Shown here in pieces: positions 1 to 11,192 of a DNA stretch of 64,000 bases (position 1 is its first letter; each line of letters starts with the position of its first letter). Made by a program: the position numbers and the translations under genes. The DNA lies in assembly GCF_023898315.1 (NCBI RefSeq), contig NC_064622.1, positions 357,101,234 through 357,165,233 of the forward strand, read 5' to 3'. Source of the DNA: Schistocerca nitens. Lineage: Eukaryota; Arthropoda; Insecta; Orthoptera; Acrididae. The notes beneath the pieces were generated by a model. The model saw nothing but the letters and a program-made list of their open reading frames with translations. It was not told the DNA's origin and did no database searches.

Positions 1-149
1 GAAGGGATTTTAAGGAGTAAATTATGGTCCGAAAAGGGGAGAAACTTTACGAAAAGGTGCAAAGAGGGTGCTGATTAAATTACTTTATTTGAATTTAAGC
101 CAGCTACACTAACTTTATTTGTCGAGTTTACAGGGTTCCGTCGTTCTGG

Positions 150-1206
150 ATTATATATAATTATCATCTCAATGTTTTTGACATCAAGTCGCTGGTGCTT
201 AGAGGTCAGTACTCCTTATGTACGGAGAAATTACTCTCGACATCTACATAACCAGGGGAGCATATTTTTTCAGCACCCATAATGGAAGTTCAGTCAAAGA
301 TGCAAAGGTTGCTGCCACCTCTGGATTGCTCTACAAATTTAATTCGAATTTGTCTGTAGCAAACCTGTGAAGGTTGTCGGTAACATTTCATCAGCTTCTT
401 CCACTGTTCCTCCTCCTCCATACCTTCTTCCCAACTCATCACATCGGACAAATACGTGTATCTATACACTGCAAAAAGTTCAAACTATAGATCTTTGTTA
501 TTAACCGATTGTTGGACCTGCTTGATGGCTGCTGCGTCAATTGAGCCTAGAGCACATATGAAGTGTTTCTTTTTATTAGAGTTTTCTCACATGAAAACTG
601 CTCATCTTATCCACGTACCCCACCTTGTGATCAGAGGAACTGTGGAAGATGGAGCCCTGTCATTTATTGATGCCTACAAAACTTGACAGATGGGAACTTC
701 TACCAGAATCTTCATCCGAGCATCAATGAAGTCATTTACCCCCAGTAATTCTCCCCGATAATTTCGAAAACTCGGCGTAGACCATGTACAATACATGTCA
801 CGTGGTTGGCGTACATGCCTTTCATTTATTGGAAAGCCGAAAGCATATAGTTAGCGTACTTAGTCACCAAGAGCCTAACTTTCGTATCGTATGCCCCGGC
901 CACAGGTTCATACGCGAGTCGTTGAATGATAGCATTATCGTGCAGTTTTCTTCTTGAGTTCGTGCATTTTAAAAAGGTGTGAAATCAATTAAAATTTAAA
1001 CAATGATGCTTCAACAGTTGAAACTTAAATCCATTACTGGTGACACGAATTTAACGGTTCAGTGTTCTTTGCATGTTTGTTCTGGATGTGCTGGTTTATT
1101 CTGTTTCTTTTATGCTTGTCATCGATTGCAATATTTACTTCGCAGACGGCGCATGCAAAATGATGCCATCACTTTCGATAAACCGAGTCTCGAATTCTTC
1201 TGAAGG
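150..1206 (-). pseudogene. hAT-family transposase relic
   Basis: Broken hAT DNA transposase, read by hand across frames on the minus strand. The BED-type zinc finger lies at about 1050-1206 (CAVC, then QHIQNKH). A central block at about 740-830 reads like the hAT segment MKxxYxxHVTCxxHGLxRV. The TRWGTW motif typical of insect hAT relatives is at about 611-628. The C-terminal dimerisation block (YVDVESNFSVHK ... HQRLDVKNIEM) is at about 160-270. Several frameshifts and stops interrupt it, so it cannot be expressed. TIRs were not identified. Family assignment rests on motif order and is fairly secure. The sub-family is not known. Confidence 0.72.
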
Positions 1207-1269
1207 TGCACACAACTTCTTATCTTTCAGCATGATTTTGTTGTGAAAAATCCATTCTCGTTAAACGCG

Positions 1270-1445
1270 GCCAACAAGACAGTACTTGTGGGCACTTCCA
1301 GAATAATTCAAGACCCGTTTTATCGAAATTGATGGCATAATTGTGCGATGTGCCGTCTTGCAATCAATGACAAGCATTATAAAAAAAAAAGCAGAATAAA
1401 CCTTCACATCCAGAACAACAAACATTCAAAGAACATTGAACTTCG
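1270..1445 (+). pseudogene. inverted copy of hAT BED-finger N-terminus
   Basis: This segment is homologous to the BED-finger part of the relic on its left but lies in the opposite orientation. It encodes CAMC followed by LHIQNNKH in one frame. Reverse-complementing it aligns with 1057-1206 over about 150 bp, with substitutions and a short A-run expansion. The two N-termini therefore sit head to head with about 60-80 bp between them. It is a fragment only; no downstream transposase follows on the plus strand. Confidence 0.65.
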
Positions 1446-3400
1446 CAAGTGCCCCTCCGAACAACGTGCCGCAAAGCTTCACATGGTCACATGATGCCCC
1501 AGCACGCACTAAATTCCAAACAGAAATGTGACGGAAAGGATATGAGCAGAGAAACACAAGCTAGGGACTTAGTAGCGCCTGTTCTCTGGTAGTCTCTGGA
1601 ATTCTGGTAACTGCTCAAACGAACCTAGATTGCGGTTGCAACTGTTAACGCTCAGAGCACCTGTGAAGTGCTGCTACCTGTCGACACTTTCAGGACTTTG
1701 TTCTCAAAGGGTACCAGGGAAGGCCAGCTATTGTGTGCGAGACACACTTGCCTTGGCAGACCACCCCTTTGGACCAGGCCAGCACCCGTTAGCCGGATTA
1801 AGAGAAACCCGCCCTTTGTCTCCAAACCGGAGAAGAGCAGTCCCACGCACGCTGGCAAACTGGCATTGTCACTCAAAACAGCGACCGGCACTCGCAGACT
1901 GTCGCGGCCCCTGTAACGATCCGTTGCAGCTCCTGCTGAAAGATGCGCGAAGGAAAACGACAGAACCGCCGCAGAACGCGAGTGGATGGCCGTCGGAAAG
2001 TTCGGCAGCTATCTCACGGACTATACCAGGTACTGGTTAATTTTGACATATCTGTATTCCGATTAAAATTGATAGTTCACAATTCACGCTTTGGAGGAGC
2101 TGGTCTCCTTCCATCCGAGAGATCAACATCACGCCCAACCGTTTGGCGTTGCCAGACTGCCTCAACAGTCGGTCAGTTCACTTCCAATTCATTATCTGGG
2201 ATTCTTTCTTGATATGTTCGGATCCCTAGTCATGGGTCTGACACTTCTGTTTCGTGTTACATAACAACAGCAAAAAACACGCACACAACGATGCTAATGC
2301 AACATACGCGTTTTATGCACAGCTCTAACCAAACGCTGCTGTATACTTCCGTACAAGACGTGATTCATCGCATCATGTATAATTATCATAATCACAGAGA
2401 TCAGCTTACATCTGATAAGCTTCACACGATATTACGTGAAACTGGATTTTTGAAGGCTGCAGTTCATCGTTGCAACTGCAGCACCACAGTCACAAATATG
2501 AGCGTGCTACCAAGTTTTGCGGTTTAACGCATTGGTTAGGGGAGAAACCTGTCGTGTAGAAGGTCGTAGGTTCAAATCTCGTCGACTGTGTCGAATCATT
2601 TTTATTTCTAAATCTAATTAAAAGAATATCATTTTTATTCAGTTGATTGATTTTAAATGTAATTTTTTATTTCTATTTATTTGCCGCGGCAGTTTAATCA
2701 TCGTATTGGCTTCATTTGCTCGAATTTTTTTCCTAACATTCCTTTTCCGTTTGAAATCAGCCTGTGTCGCCTACAATCTGCAACAAAGTGTCAGCGAGGA
2801 CTGCTGATCAGTTAGTAACGAGGCAGCTCGCGTAGCCTTGTATATTCCCTGTAGTTATCACAAAAATGCGGAACATGTATTGGATGAAGAAAACTATTTT
2901 GCTTTTACGAGGTAGACCTGACAAAACAAAAACTAATGCAGTCAGTCACTCCACAGTAATAGCTAGTTTCATTTAGACGGAATTGGGATGCAGTAATAAA
3001 TGGTCTTCGCTGTCGATCTGCATATCATGCTGTTTGAGGATAGTTTTAGATAACCAATGATACCGATAAATTAGTGATTGATTGCTTTTAACGCTGAAAC
3101 TGAATTTTTTCTGTATTGAGTTTACTCCTGGACTTAAGCTTCAATCGCTGTGAACAAAGCGATCGTGATTCCTCAGATTGTAGACCGCCGTTTTGTCGGA
3201 TACATTGCACATTACGAGGTTGTGATTCGCTTACGACAAGAGTATAAATTCAGTGCTACAAAACACGTCTGTCCCAGTTTACTCATTGGTCACTTACAAT
3301 CAGCTTCCGACATTGCATCTCGCGTTTCCAACGTACCTCGCGGTGGACCACTTCCAACATCGCTCCGCGTTACACGTCAACAGCATTTGTGAAGTGACAG

Positions 3401-3402
<2 letters not shown>
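1446..3402. other. unrecognised stretch
   Basis: I recognise no gene here. About 1630-2210 is GC-richer than its surroundings and open in several frames (up to 136 codons), but the readings show no familiar motif and have no convincing start context. The rest is AT-rich and may be decayed repeat. Confidence 0.4.
2528..2600 (+). repeat. possible tRNA-like (pol III B-box) repeat relic
   Basis: A B-box-like GGTTCAAATCTCG follows an A-box-like stretch (GCATTGGTTAGGGG). The spacing and the T-rich downstream sequence resemble a decayed tRNA-derived SINE head. No full cloverleaf could be drawn by eye, so the call is tentative. Confidence 0.3.

Positions 3403-3446
<44 letters not shown>
3403..3446. 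repeat. (GT)22 microsatellite
   Basis: Uninterrupted GT dinucleotides over 44 bp. The open frames across it (poly Cys-Val or Thr-His) are artefacts of the repeat. Confidence 0.97.
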
Positions 3447-3447
<1 letters not shown>

Positions 3448-4427
3448 ACAGAACCGAGCTCCAGTCGGCAGCCGATGTGGCAACACTGTAGCGACAACTG
3501 ACAGATGTCAACTATCAAGTAATTTTAAAAGGACTGCAGTCCATCATGTTGAGATAGGATCTGCTTATTCTGTGTTTACGAATTAAATTGAGGTTTGTAA
3601 TCTATGAATTTTGCAAAAAAACTATGGTCTTCAGACTCCCTATAAATTACACAGTGGATTTTCCTCTTGAGTATGTAGCCAAATGAAGAGTCTGAAACGG
3701 ACACATGGGGAATGAAATTGGCCAACGTGAAACCTAGTTTTGCAAAAAACAAAAATGTGGAGCAGTTTCAAATCGTTTTAAGTGCACAGTTCATAATTTT
3801 ACAAGCATAAAAAAAACGTTTCTTTTCCTAGCCGAAAGAAATACCACAAAATTTTCGAAGGCAGGACCTAGGTATTTGCATTATGTTCCAGAATTAGTCC
3901 TGATTGAAGTAATTTCCAAGACATGAAGGCGCCATTTTAATTTTTAAATTGACCTTAATTTGTTTGGAACCAATATACTGAACAAAATATTTTCATCCAG
4001 TCATGTCTTCACATAATTTGGTTTGAAACATTCATTTCAATTTCTTTTTTTATTGTTGGACTCAGGCCATGACGTAAGAAAATACCTAGTTACTAATGTG
4101 CTGTTGACGGTAGATCGGTATATTAAATCTTGCTCTTAATCCTCCTCCATCTTGCAAGACACGTATCAGGTGCTCCACTCTTACTGTTCAATTATGTTCA
4201 CCGCAGAATAATAATGTCTCCAAAACAGCAGAACAATTTAACGCTTTTGTAGCGGTATTATAAACAGCACTGTATAATAGCGGTAGTATAAACACCACTG
4301 TAACCTACGACACACATCACGACGGAATTTGGATTGCGCTGTCCATCATAGTGCTATGCAGTTCTTCGTGGTTTTGCAGGTGTAACGTTCATCATATAAC
4401 TCAACGCGATCGTGTTTCACCTTAACC
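3447..4427. other. unrecognised AT-rich stretch
   Basis: No coding motif recognised. At about 4250-4307 there is an imperfect duplication of a 20-odd-bp unit (GCGGTA-TATAAACA-CACTGTA). Otherwise nothing stands out. Confidence 0.4.
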
Positions 4428-4608
4428 AAATATCCACGGGTGTACTGCCGGTCTACAGTGTCCAACGGGCACAATATTTCGGCGATCATACATGTCGCCA
4501 TCATCGCCAGCTCAGTCCGTCAGTTCACCTGATGATGGCGACATGTATGATCGCCGAAATATTGTGCCCGTTGGACACTGTAGACCGGCAGTACACCCGT
4601 GGATATTT
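4428..4608. mobile_element. perfect palindromic foldback, PLE-terminus-like (family A)
   Basis: Left arm 4428-4505 and right arm 4531-4608 are exact reverse complements over 78 bp, separated by a 25-nt loop. The right arm carries a hammerhead-type core on the plus strand. The left arm holds the same sequence inverted but lacks an intact CTGATGA because that core straddles the loop boundary. Identity of the arms implies a recent origin or gene conversion. I infer that it is an end fragment of a Penelope-like element, by analogy with the PLE fragment near 62 kb and from memory of similar grasshopper repeats. No transposase or RT lies inside. Confidence 0.75.
4526..4566 (+). ncRNA. hammerhead-ribozyme-like motif A
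   Basis: Read on the plus strand: stem I strand CAC (4526-4528), core CTGATGA (4529-4535), stem II GGCGA/TCGCC (4537-4541 with 4551-4555, 9-nt loop), GAAA (4556-4559), self-complementary ATAT (4559-4562) as minimal stem III, position-17 nucleotide T (4563), then GTG (4564-4566) pairing with the first CAC. All invariant core bases are present. Stem III is so short that it would need dimerisation, as proposed for PLE hammerheads. Cleavage is predicted only. Confidence 0.6.
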
Positions 4609-5429
4609 TGATAATCAAATACGCCGGGAGAAACTCAAGAATCACATGTTTCACCTTGTTTGGTTTGCTGTAAACTTTATTTTTTGCATTCGCTAGGTTG
4701 AATACTAGGATGCTTTCACACTTCAATCTGCCATCTATGTGATTACAAGTAAGATGAAATTTACTTAAATATGGCTGTCGTTTGAAGTCCCTAAAGTGAA
4801 ATCCGTCTCCTCATGTCATAACTACAGTTAGTAAAGCTCGATCAAAGTATAGAAACATGCATTCATGCAATTTTTCCCATACTGACACATAAATGCACCG
4901 AGATTACGAATTTTACTGAAAATGTTCATTTGCAAAGTATACCAGATGTTATCAATTACTGACCACCTCTTGTCTTTTTGTTTTCGCAGCTCTGATTCTC
5001 ATTCTACTTCCTTTCAATCACTCGTCGACGGGTAATAGCCCCCCCCCCCCTTTTTCCCTCATGATGATCGAATGAGCCCTGTCACGCAATCAACAACACA
5101 CTGTGAGTTTAAAGATCAAAATAGTGGGAACGGCTAACAAAAAAGCGGACTAATTAACGCAGGCTGAGAAATATGGTTTGAACATAATACCTTCTGAACT
5201 GTCGGCCGCGGTGTACATAATACGACGGGATCAGATTCACGGTTTTCAGCACTAAATTACTATTGGAAAGAAAATAAAATCACCCGATCTGACTCAACAG
5301 CGTTATAGAACATACAACAGTTGCTGTGAAACTGCATCAAACTCTGTTTTGACCGCGGCTGCATTTAATACGTTTTGAAACTCTGCTCTTGAAAGTATCA
5401 GTTCAAACTTCCTCGCAGATTAAAACTTT
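4609..5429. other. unrecognised stretch with poly-C tract
   Basis: No gene recognised. A run of about 12 C lies at 5040-5051. The sequence immediately after the palindrome (4609-4660) may still belong to the same element. Confidence 0.4.
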
Positions 5430-5770
5430 GCGGGGGAATGGGACTCGAAAGTGGGAACTTCGCCTTTCGTGGACGCGTGCTGTACCAACTAAGATAGCAA
5501 AGCACGACTCACGACCCATCCTCACAGCTTTACTTCCGCCAGTACCTCATCTCCTACCTTCCAAACTTCACAGAAATTCACCTGCATATCTTGCATATTA
5601 ACACTCTTGGAAGAAAGTTAGTTACTTAGCTTTGGAAGGTAGGAGATGACGTATGAGCGGAAATAAAGTTGTGAGGGTGGATCATAAACCGCGCTTAGAT
5701 TTCTCAGTTGGTAAAGTGCTTGCCTGCGAAAGGCAAAGGTTCCAGGTTCGAGTCTGGGGAAGCTCCAGGT
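5430..5770. mobile_element. tRNA-like foldback element
   Basis: Left arm 5430-5565 and right arm 5631-5770 are inverted copies (diverged, clearly alignable by eye) around a 65-bp spacer. The right arm reads on the plus strand as a tRNA-like unit with A box (TCAGTTGGTAAAGTGC, about 5703-5718) and B box (GGTTCGAGTCTGG, about 5745-5757). The left arm carries the decayed counterpart on the minus strand. This is a tRNA-derived foldback repeat, not a functional tRNA; both ends of the acceptor stem are degraded. Confidence 0.7.
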
Positions 5771-5824
5771 CAGCACGCGCACGCACACACGCGCGCGCGC
5801 TACTACTACTACTACTACTACTAC
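5771..5824. repeat. compound microsatellite (CG/CA)n-(TAC)8
   Basis: An alternating CG/CA tract at 5774-5800 is followed by eight TAC units at 5801-5824. It lies directly at the 3' side of the tRNA-like foldback. Confidence 0.95.
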
Positions 5825-6004
5825 AGCGTGAAAATTCATTCTGGAAAAGATGGAATTGAAAATGAACAGAGTAATTTAGAAAATTCCACCAAATAAATCG
5901 CCCTAGTACTCAACATTTGCTTTCTCTTCATCTATCTACTCCGTGTAATAATTGAATACCGGTCGATATTTAAATATATCAGCAGTAAAATGCTGCTATT
6001 GGAG

Positions 6005-6860
6005 CACAGAAATGGCGAATATGTTCGTGTTTAAAAGACTAACCGAAAAGTGGGGTGCCGGCTGCCTCATTATATCTTCCACGGCTCCTTTAAAATTTTT
6101 CCCAAAAGTTTTGCAGTACGGCGTATTCGCGCTCTTTTTATCAAGAATCTCACTCCCACAAGCTTCCCTATCTGTAACGCTCTCACGCCCAACACTACAT
6201 CATCGCTGTAAATCGCTCACAGCCGGCCACCCCCACTTGCCCATTTTCACTCACTCACCCACCCACCCATTCGGCCCAACTCATTTTCGTTATTTGTTTG
6301 TGTCTCTCTGTCACTGTCTCCTGCCTGTCCTGCTACTACTGTCTCCTGTGACTGTCGTCCTATTGCTCTCCATTACTGCTATCACGTCACTCCATCCTTC
6401 CCAATCCGTCTGTCTCTTCCCACTGTCACTGTTTCTCTCCCCCTCGTTGTCATTGTCATGCTCTCTCTCATTATCACTGGCCTCACCCACTTCCTCCTGC
6501 TCCACCTGGTTCTGTCTCCTTCCTTCTTATGCTAGTACTGTCCTGTTACAGTCAATTATGTTCCACTGCTACTGTGTCCCTCTTTTTTCTCTCACGTTGC
6601 CTTTATCTTCTTCGCTCTCTGTATACCACAGGCACTGTCTACTATCTTCCAGTATTCATTGCTTTTCTGCCTCTTTCCCACTGTCACCATTTTCTTCTCT
6701 CTCAGCATAAAAAAAGCGCGAATATGTTTGCACGACAAAATATTTGCGATAATTTTTGAAGGTGGTGAGGGAGGTGGAATGAGGAAGCTGATACCCCACT
6801 TTTCAGTCAGTCTTTTAAACAGGATCTTATTCACCTTTTTTGTACTTTGATAGGACCAAA
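6005..6860. mobile_element. inverted-repeat element with pyrimidine-rich interior
   Basis: About 120 bp near 6025-6145 (containing GTTTAAAAGACTAACCGAAAAG) recur inverted at about 6710-6845. The arms differ at scattered positions, so the element is not young. The 560-bp interior is strongly CT-rich on the plus strand (repeats of CTGTCTCC, CACTGTC), which creates a long but meaningless open frame. No transposase is present, so this is a non-autonomous MITE or foldback type. TSD not determined. Confidence 0.65.
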
Positions 6861-8030
6861 AATAGCTTTTTGGATGATTAACTTTGTGAAGTTTACTTAT
6901 CTGAAATTGAAATAACGAAATGCACCATACACCGGATTTTAGGGGCACAAAAATTTTGCATGTGCTTCAGTTCTACAACATGGGTTTCCCAGAGCCCTTC
7001 TGATGATCACGACACTTCACAGTGTGTGTTTCTAAGTGCTACATTTACAAGTAGGGTAACGTTGAACCTTTGTATCTCGGAAACGCAGGAAGATATCAAG
7101 AAAATTTTGGAGGTTCGTGGAGATTGGCTCTTAAGAATACACTAAAAATTATAGCCATTTGTTGCGCATAGCCGACTTGGAATCAGCGGCTTCGATTTTT
7201 GGTATAAAAACTACAAAAAACATTTTTTGGGTTTTCTAAGGAGCCACACAAACTAATGGTGCCTCTACAAGACCCTTAGGCCCTCCGTAGACATCAAATA
7301 CTCCATTTGCCCAAGCAGGAGGGACTGTAATATTCATATTTTGACCCTGTACTGTAAGATGGTGACACTAAGACGATCCTTCTGTTGGATATGCAAATGG
7401 TCCCTAGCCCGACGGCAATCCAAAACAATTGACTCTACCTTCTGTTATAACATACAAGTTACCGATCTTGAGCTTTGTACCCAACACATGAAAATAAAAA
7501 TTAGAAAAAAGACGTTCAAACTTTTTGTGACATGATTTATCCAAAATTAAGAAATAAAATAGGCCAGAGAAACATTTCACTTGTCTTTGAATGATGATCG
7601 AAATCATGTACTGCAAACGGGGTGCCTTCTCGCAGATTGTACCACTTACAGGTTAATGTTAGTCTGCCTGATGGTCACGCTGGAGGTGATCGTTTTTTCT
7701 CGTGCTTGCTGCGAATTTAATTTAGGCCTTTTATACTCCAAATACTGCAAATAACAACGTACATTTTTCTGTTCTGTACACAAATGTGTTCAGAGACCTA
7801 TGTGTTATCTCCAGTGGGTCTCCTTTTATTTCTGCTAATATATTATACAAGGTTCGTGGTTGATTTTTCTGTTTAAGGCCAAAAAACTATAACACTGCCA
7901 TTTATTTTGTTTTGATTTTAGGTGAACAATAAAAACAAAACAAACTGATGAGCAAGAAGTAAGTCACCAGAAACTAACATGGGACCCGTGGGTTCTATCA
8001 TTGTCGTCTCCTTCAGCAATGCGGATGCTG
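6861..8030. other. unrecognised stretch
   Basis: No coding motif or repeat boundary was recognised. The sequence is AT-rich with frequent stops in all frames. Confidence 0.4.
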
Positions 8031-9760
8031 GACCCAATACTCCATTGTGGGAGTCCGACTTGAGACAGGTGCCTTTCGGACCAGTCCCGTGAACAGCTTA
8101 CTCCCAGAAGCTGGCGTCCCTCTTCTACTGATCAGGTGCCAACACGTGCTACTCAACTATGCACTACATATTCGCTGCTCCCCTGCGCCTCAGAAATATC
8201 GGGTCTTTTTCCTGTTAGAGATATATACCTCCCACAACAGACGTAAAAGATCTGGAGTCACAATCGCAGTCCGTGTACAGTGTGTCTACAATAAACTCCT
8301 TCTTGTCAGGGAGAAATAGCGTGCGCCCCCATGGTGTGTAGCTCTGCTACGACCTTTGCTTTGGACCTTATAACTTAATAGACCATATCGTTTTTCGCCG
8401 CCTGTTTCGGGACGTTCGTGACGCATTTCCGGTCTTAGACACGGATGGCTCTACAGTCGCCGGACAAACTGGTTTTGCCTACAAACTTGCAAGAAGAAGT
8501 GAACAATGCTTTCTGCCGAACGTATGCAGTGTTTTTACTGCAGAATTTGTGGCCATTGCTCGAGCCCTCAGCCACCTTCGTTCTTGCTCAGGCGAGTCGT
8601 TCATCAGCAGTGACTCCTTCAGGGGTCTTCAAGCTGTCAACCAACGCTACGCACGACACCCATTGGTTGTGACTATCCAGACCTGCTATATGACCTCTAC
8701 AACACAGGACGGACGGTCGGTCTGTCGTCTTTGTATGATCCCCAGGCCATTTTGGGATCCCACGAAACGAACATGCTGACCGGTTGGCCAACTTGGTTAC
8801 CAGTATGCCGACTTCGGAGAAGGGGGTACTGGAACTGGACCTTTGGTGGACTCTTCGCCTACTGTTAGAATGCGGATTGCTATGCCATTGTTTCTCTGAA
8901 TATACTGTGAACCACAAAACCACAAAGGAGGCCACGACCATGTGGCAGTCTTCCGTTCGTGCTTCTCGCAGGGAATCTACTGTCCTCTGTCCTCTTCACT
9001 TGGTCACACATGGTTGACCCACTGCGACTTCCTCCTGCTTGAGGATCCGTTGCACTGTAGATGTGGTAACCATCTCACAGTGACCCACATCCTACTGGGG
9101 TGCCCTAATATCGCTACCTTGCTGACACACTACCTCTGGTTCTAGCAGACTATACCAAAGTGGCTAGTTCGGTTTTACGTTTTACCCGTGAAAGTGGTTT
9201 TTACTCCTCTCTATGATGCAGGCCACATGGACCTTGTCGGCTGCCTTAGGGAGTGGAGCGGTGCCTCGTCGCCTGCTGCAGTCTAAGGGCATATTGCTGC
9301 CCTTGCTCCGTTATCCAGCCTGCTCCTGCCCTTCCCACCTTTATAATTATTATTCTCCATCTGTCGTTTGTTTGCTGTCTTATCGTTTTTGTTATCTTTC
9401 CTGTGATTTGATTAACTTGTGTGTGTTGCTAGTTTTCTTGTGGTAATGGAGGGTGTGGAAGCACCGGCTTGATGCAGAGGATGTGACTCCAGTCGCCTAC
9501 CATGTCCCCAGGAACCTTCAGCTATTTTCTGGGTGGGGAGGCTCTCCCACCTTCACTTTCTTACGGTTCTCTCATTTCTACTTCCTTCTGTCTCTTGGTT
9601 TTCATGAGTCTCTCATGCAATCGAATCCATTGGGATTTGTCTTTCGTGCCCTTTCTCTCTGGGGACTATTCCCGGCTTGACACTCAAAGGATTAAGGGAC
9701 CGATGACCTCATAGTTTCGTCCCTTTAACTTCATCAGTCCTTCCACCCACTATCTCACGG
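8030..9760 (+). mobile_element. LINE ORF2 relic: RT thumb, RNase H and zinc knuckle
   Basis: A Jockey-like non-LTR retrotransposon remnant, disrupted by frameshifts. 8047-8190 reads like the RT thumb segment (GVRLETGAFRTSPV). 8540-8780 reads as the RNase H domain (DSFRGLQAVNQRYARHPL, then LLYDLYNTGRTV). 9020-9140 carries the C-terminal zinc knuckle (CRC, HIL, CPN) seen after RNase H in this family. About 9150-9760 is 3' untranslated sequence ending near a conserved GACCGATGACCTCATAG stretch. The endonuclease and most of the RT are missing, as expected from 5' truncation. Confidence 0.8.
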
Positions 9761-10989
9761 AGACGGTCAAGTCCGCAATGACCCTTGTAATAAAGCAGTA
9801 CCGGTGGGTTAGCACGCTTTCACCAAGTCGTATATGCGACATGGAGTTAACACTACATAAGTAATTAAACCAAGTGCCGAATGATTCAGTAATTAAACGT
9901 GTACACATCAGTGGAATGGTTTAGTGGACTGGATCCACTAAGTTGGATAGTAGCTGATCAAGTAGCTTCCCGCACCCCAAATTTCTTAACACTGCGCAAG
10001 TGTGAACGTTGTTTAGTGGAGAGCATTGGTAGTAATATGTCTCTGAGACGCTCTCCCTCTTTCCAATCTTCTGTTTAGTGTGGATCGCTTGTGGAACGTG
10101 TTATGTGCCCTGTGAAAAATAAATACAACATCTGAGGCAGCTGCAGTCGCTGAGTTCTGAAAGGCAGTGGAAATACCGTGGTTTCAACAGCAGATAAAAT
10201 AAAAAATTAAAAAGCAGTGGCACTGAATGGTATTCATCTTAATTCTCGATTTTTTTTTAACTGTATGTTTGTGCGGGAACCCGGTATCTGTTGCAGCGTA
10301 GGGGAAACGAAAATTCATTTTCATTATTGTGCGTAATTATTGACCGAATTTAAAAATTTAAAATGCTGGCATAAAATACTTATTAGGAAGTATAGTTTTA
10401 CTTCAAAATTTAACACAGTGCTATAGTTACAAACTGTGTGTTTGCCTTGAACCAGCGTAACTGACGGCGCCCAAAAATACACAGATATCAGTCACCTTGT
10501 ATTTGAGAATGAGAGCACTTAGCGACTTCCAACAAACTTAAAGCATTATTTCAAGCCTTTCCTAAATATTTTCTCTCTTAAATGCTGAAAGGCAAATCTT
10601 TTAACACTTAAACTCATTTGCATATTAATCAGAAGTCACTTCAACTCGTTTGTTAGGTAATTAGACGTTCGATGGTGTTTTATACATGGGATTAATATCA
10701 TCTTGTGTTAAATTGTTTTTGTCTTACCGTACGATAATTGTTTCAGACACATCGCATCAAAATGTAAGTGTACATAAAGCAACGTGAGACTCCTTTAAGT
10801 CATTCCGCATTTCACAAATTGCTTTACATTCTTCTCACACGAATAAAGGAACAGTGGACCACAGTCGAAAGAAGTGTCAGGGTCTTTAAAGTGCACCCAG
10901 TAGCAATAAGGGGCACCAGTCCGTGCAGTTTTGTTTCTGCTTCTGTTACATGAGTATCCTGGTTTTTCCGTTGTACTTTACCTTGTAGA
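9761..10989. other. unrecognised stretch
   Basis: No gene recognised. AATAAA at about 10120 could belong to a decayed retroelement end, but I see no partner repeat. Confidence 0.4.
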
Positions 10990-11192
10990 GCCTGCCGCTG
11001 TGGCCGAGCGGTTCCAGGAGCTTCAATTCGGAACCGCGCTGCTGCTACGGTCGCAGGTTCGAATCGTGCCTCGGGCACGGATGTGTGGGATGTCCTTAGG
11101 TTAGTTAGGTTTAAGTAGTTCTAAAGTCGAGGGGACTGATGACCTCAGCAGTTAAGTTCCATAGTGCGCAGAGCCATTTGAACCATTTGAAC
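10990..11192 (+). mobile_element. tRNA-derived SINE, family A
   Basis: The head is tRNA-like with A box TGGCCGAGCGG and B box GGTTCGAATCG. The body (GGATGTCCTTAGGTTAGTTAGG, then GACTGATGACCTCAG) ends in GAGCCATTTGAACCATTTGAAC. It would be transcribed by pol III and mobilised by a LINE. Seven copies of this body occur in the window. No clear target duplication was seen at this copy. Confidence 0.9.

Noticed and set aside
1630..2212. Overlapping frames in a GC-richer patch as a gene
   Set aside because: Several frames are open on both strands at once and none has a known motif.
3253..3518. Frames with poly Cys-Val or Thr-His
   Set aside because: They are products of the GT microsatellite.
5952..6710. 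252-codon open frame rich in Ser and Leu
   Set aside because: It runs through the CT-rich interior and one arm of an inverted-repeat element. The composition follows the pyrimidine tract and no domain is visible.
7001..7030. CTGATGATCACGACACTTC as another hammerhead core
   Set aside because: No GAAA follows at a suitable distance and no stem II can be drawn.
7945..7975. CTGATGAGCAAGAAG ... GAAAC as a hammerhead
   Set aside because: The core words occur, but the intervening bases do not pair and stem I is absent.
10990..11060. Functional tRNA genes at the SINE heads
   Set aside because: The A and B boxes are present, but each is followed by the SINE body and lacks a proper acceptor stem.
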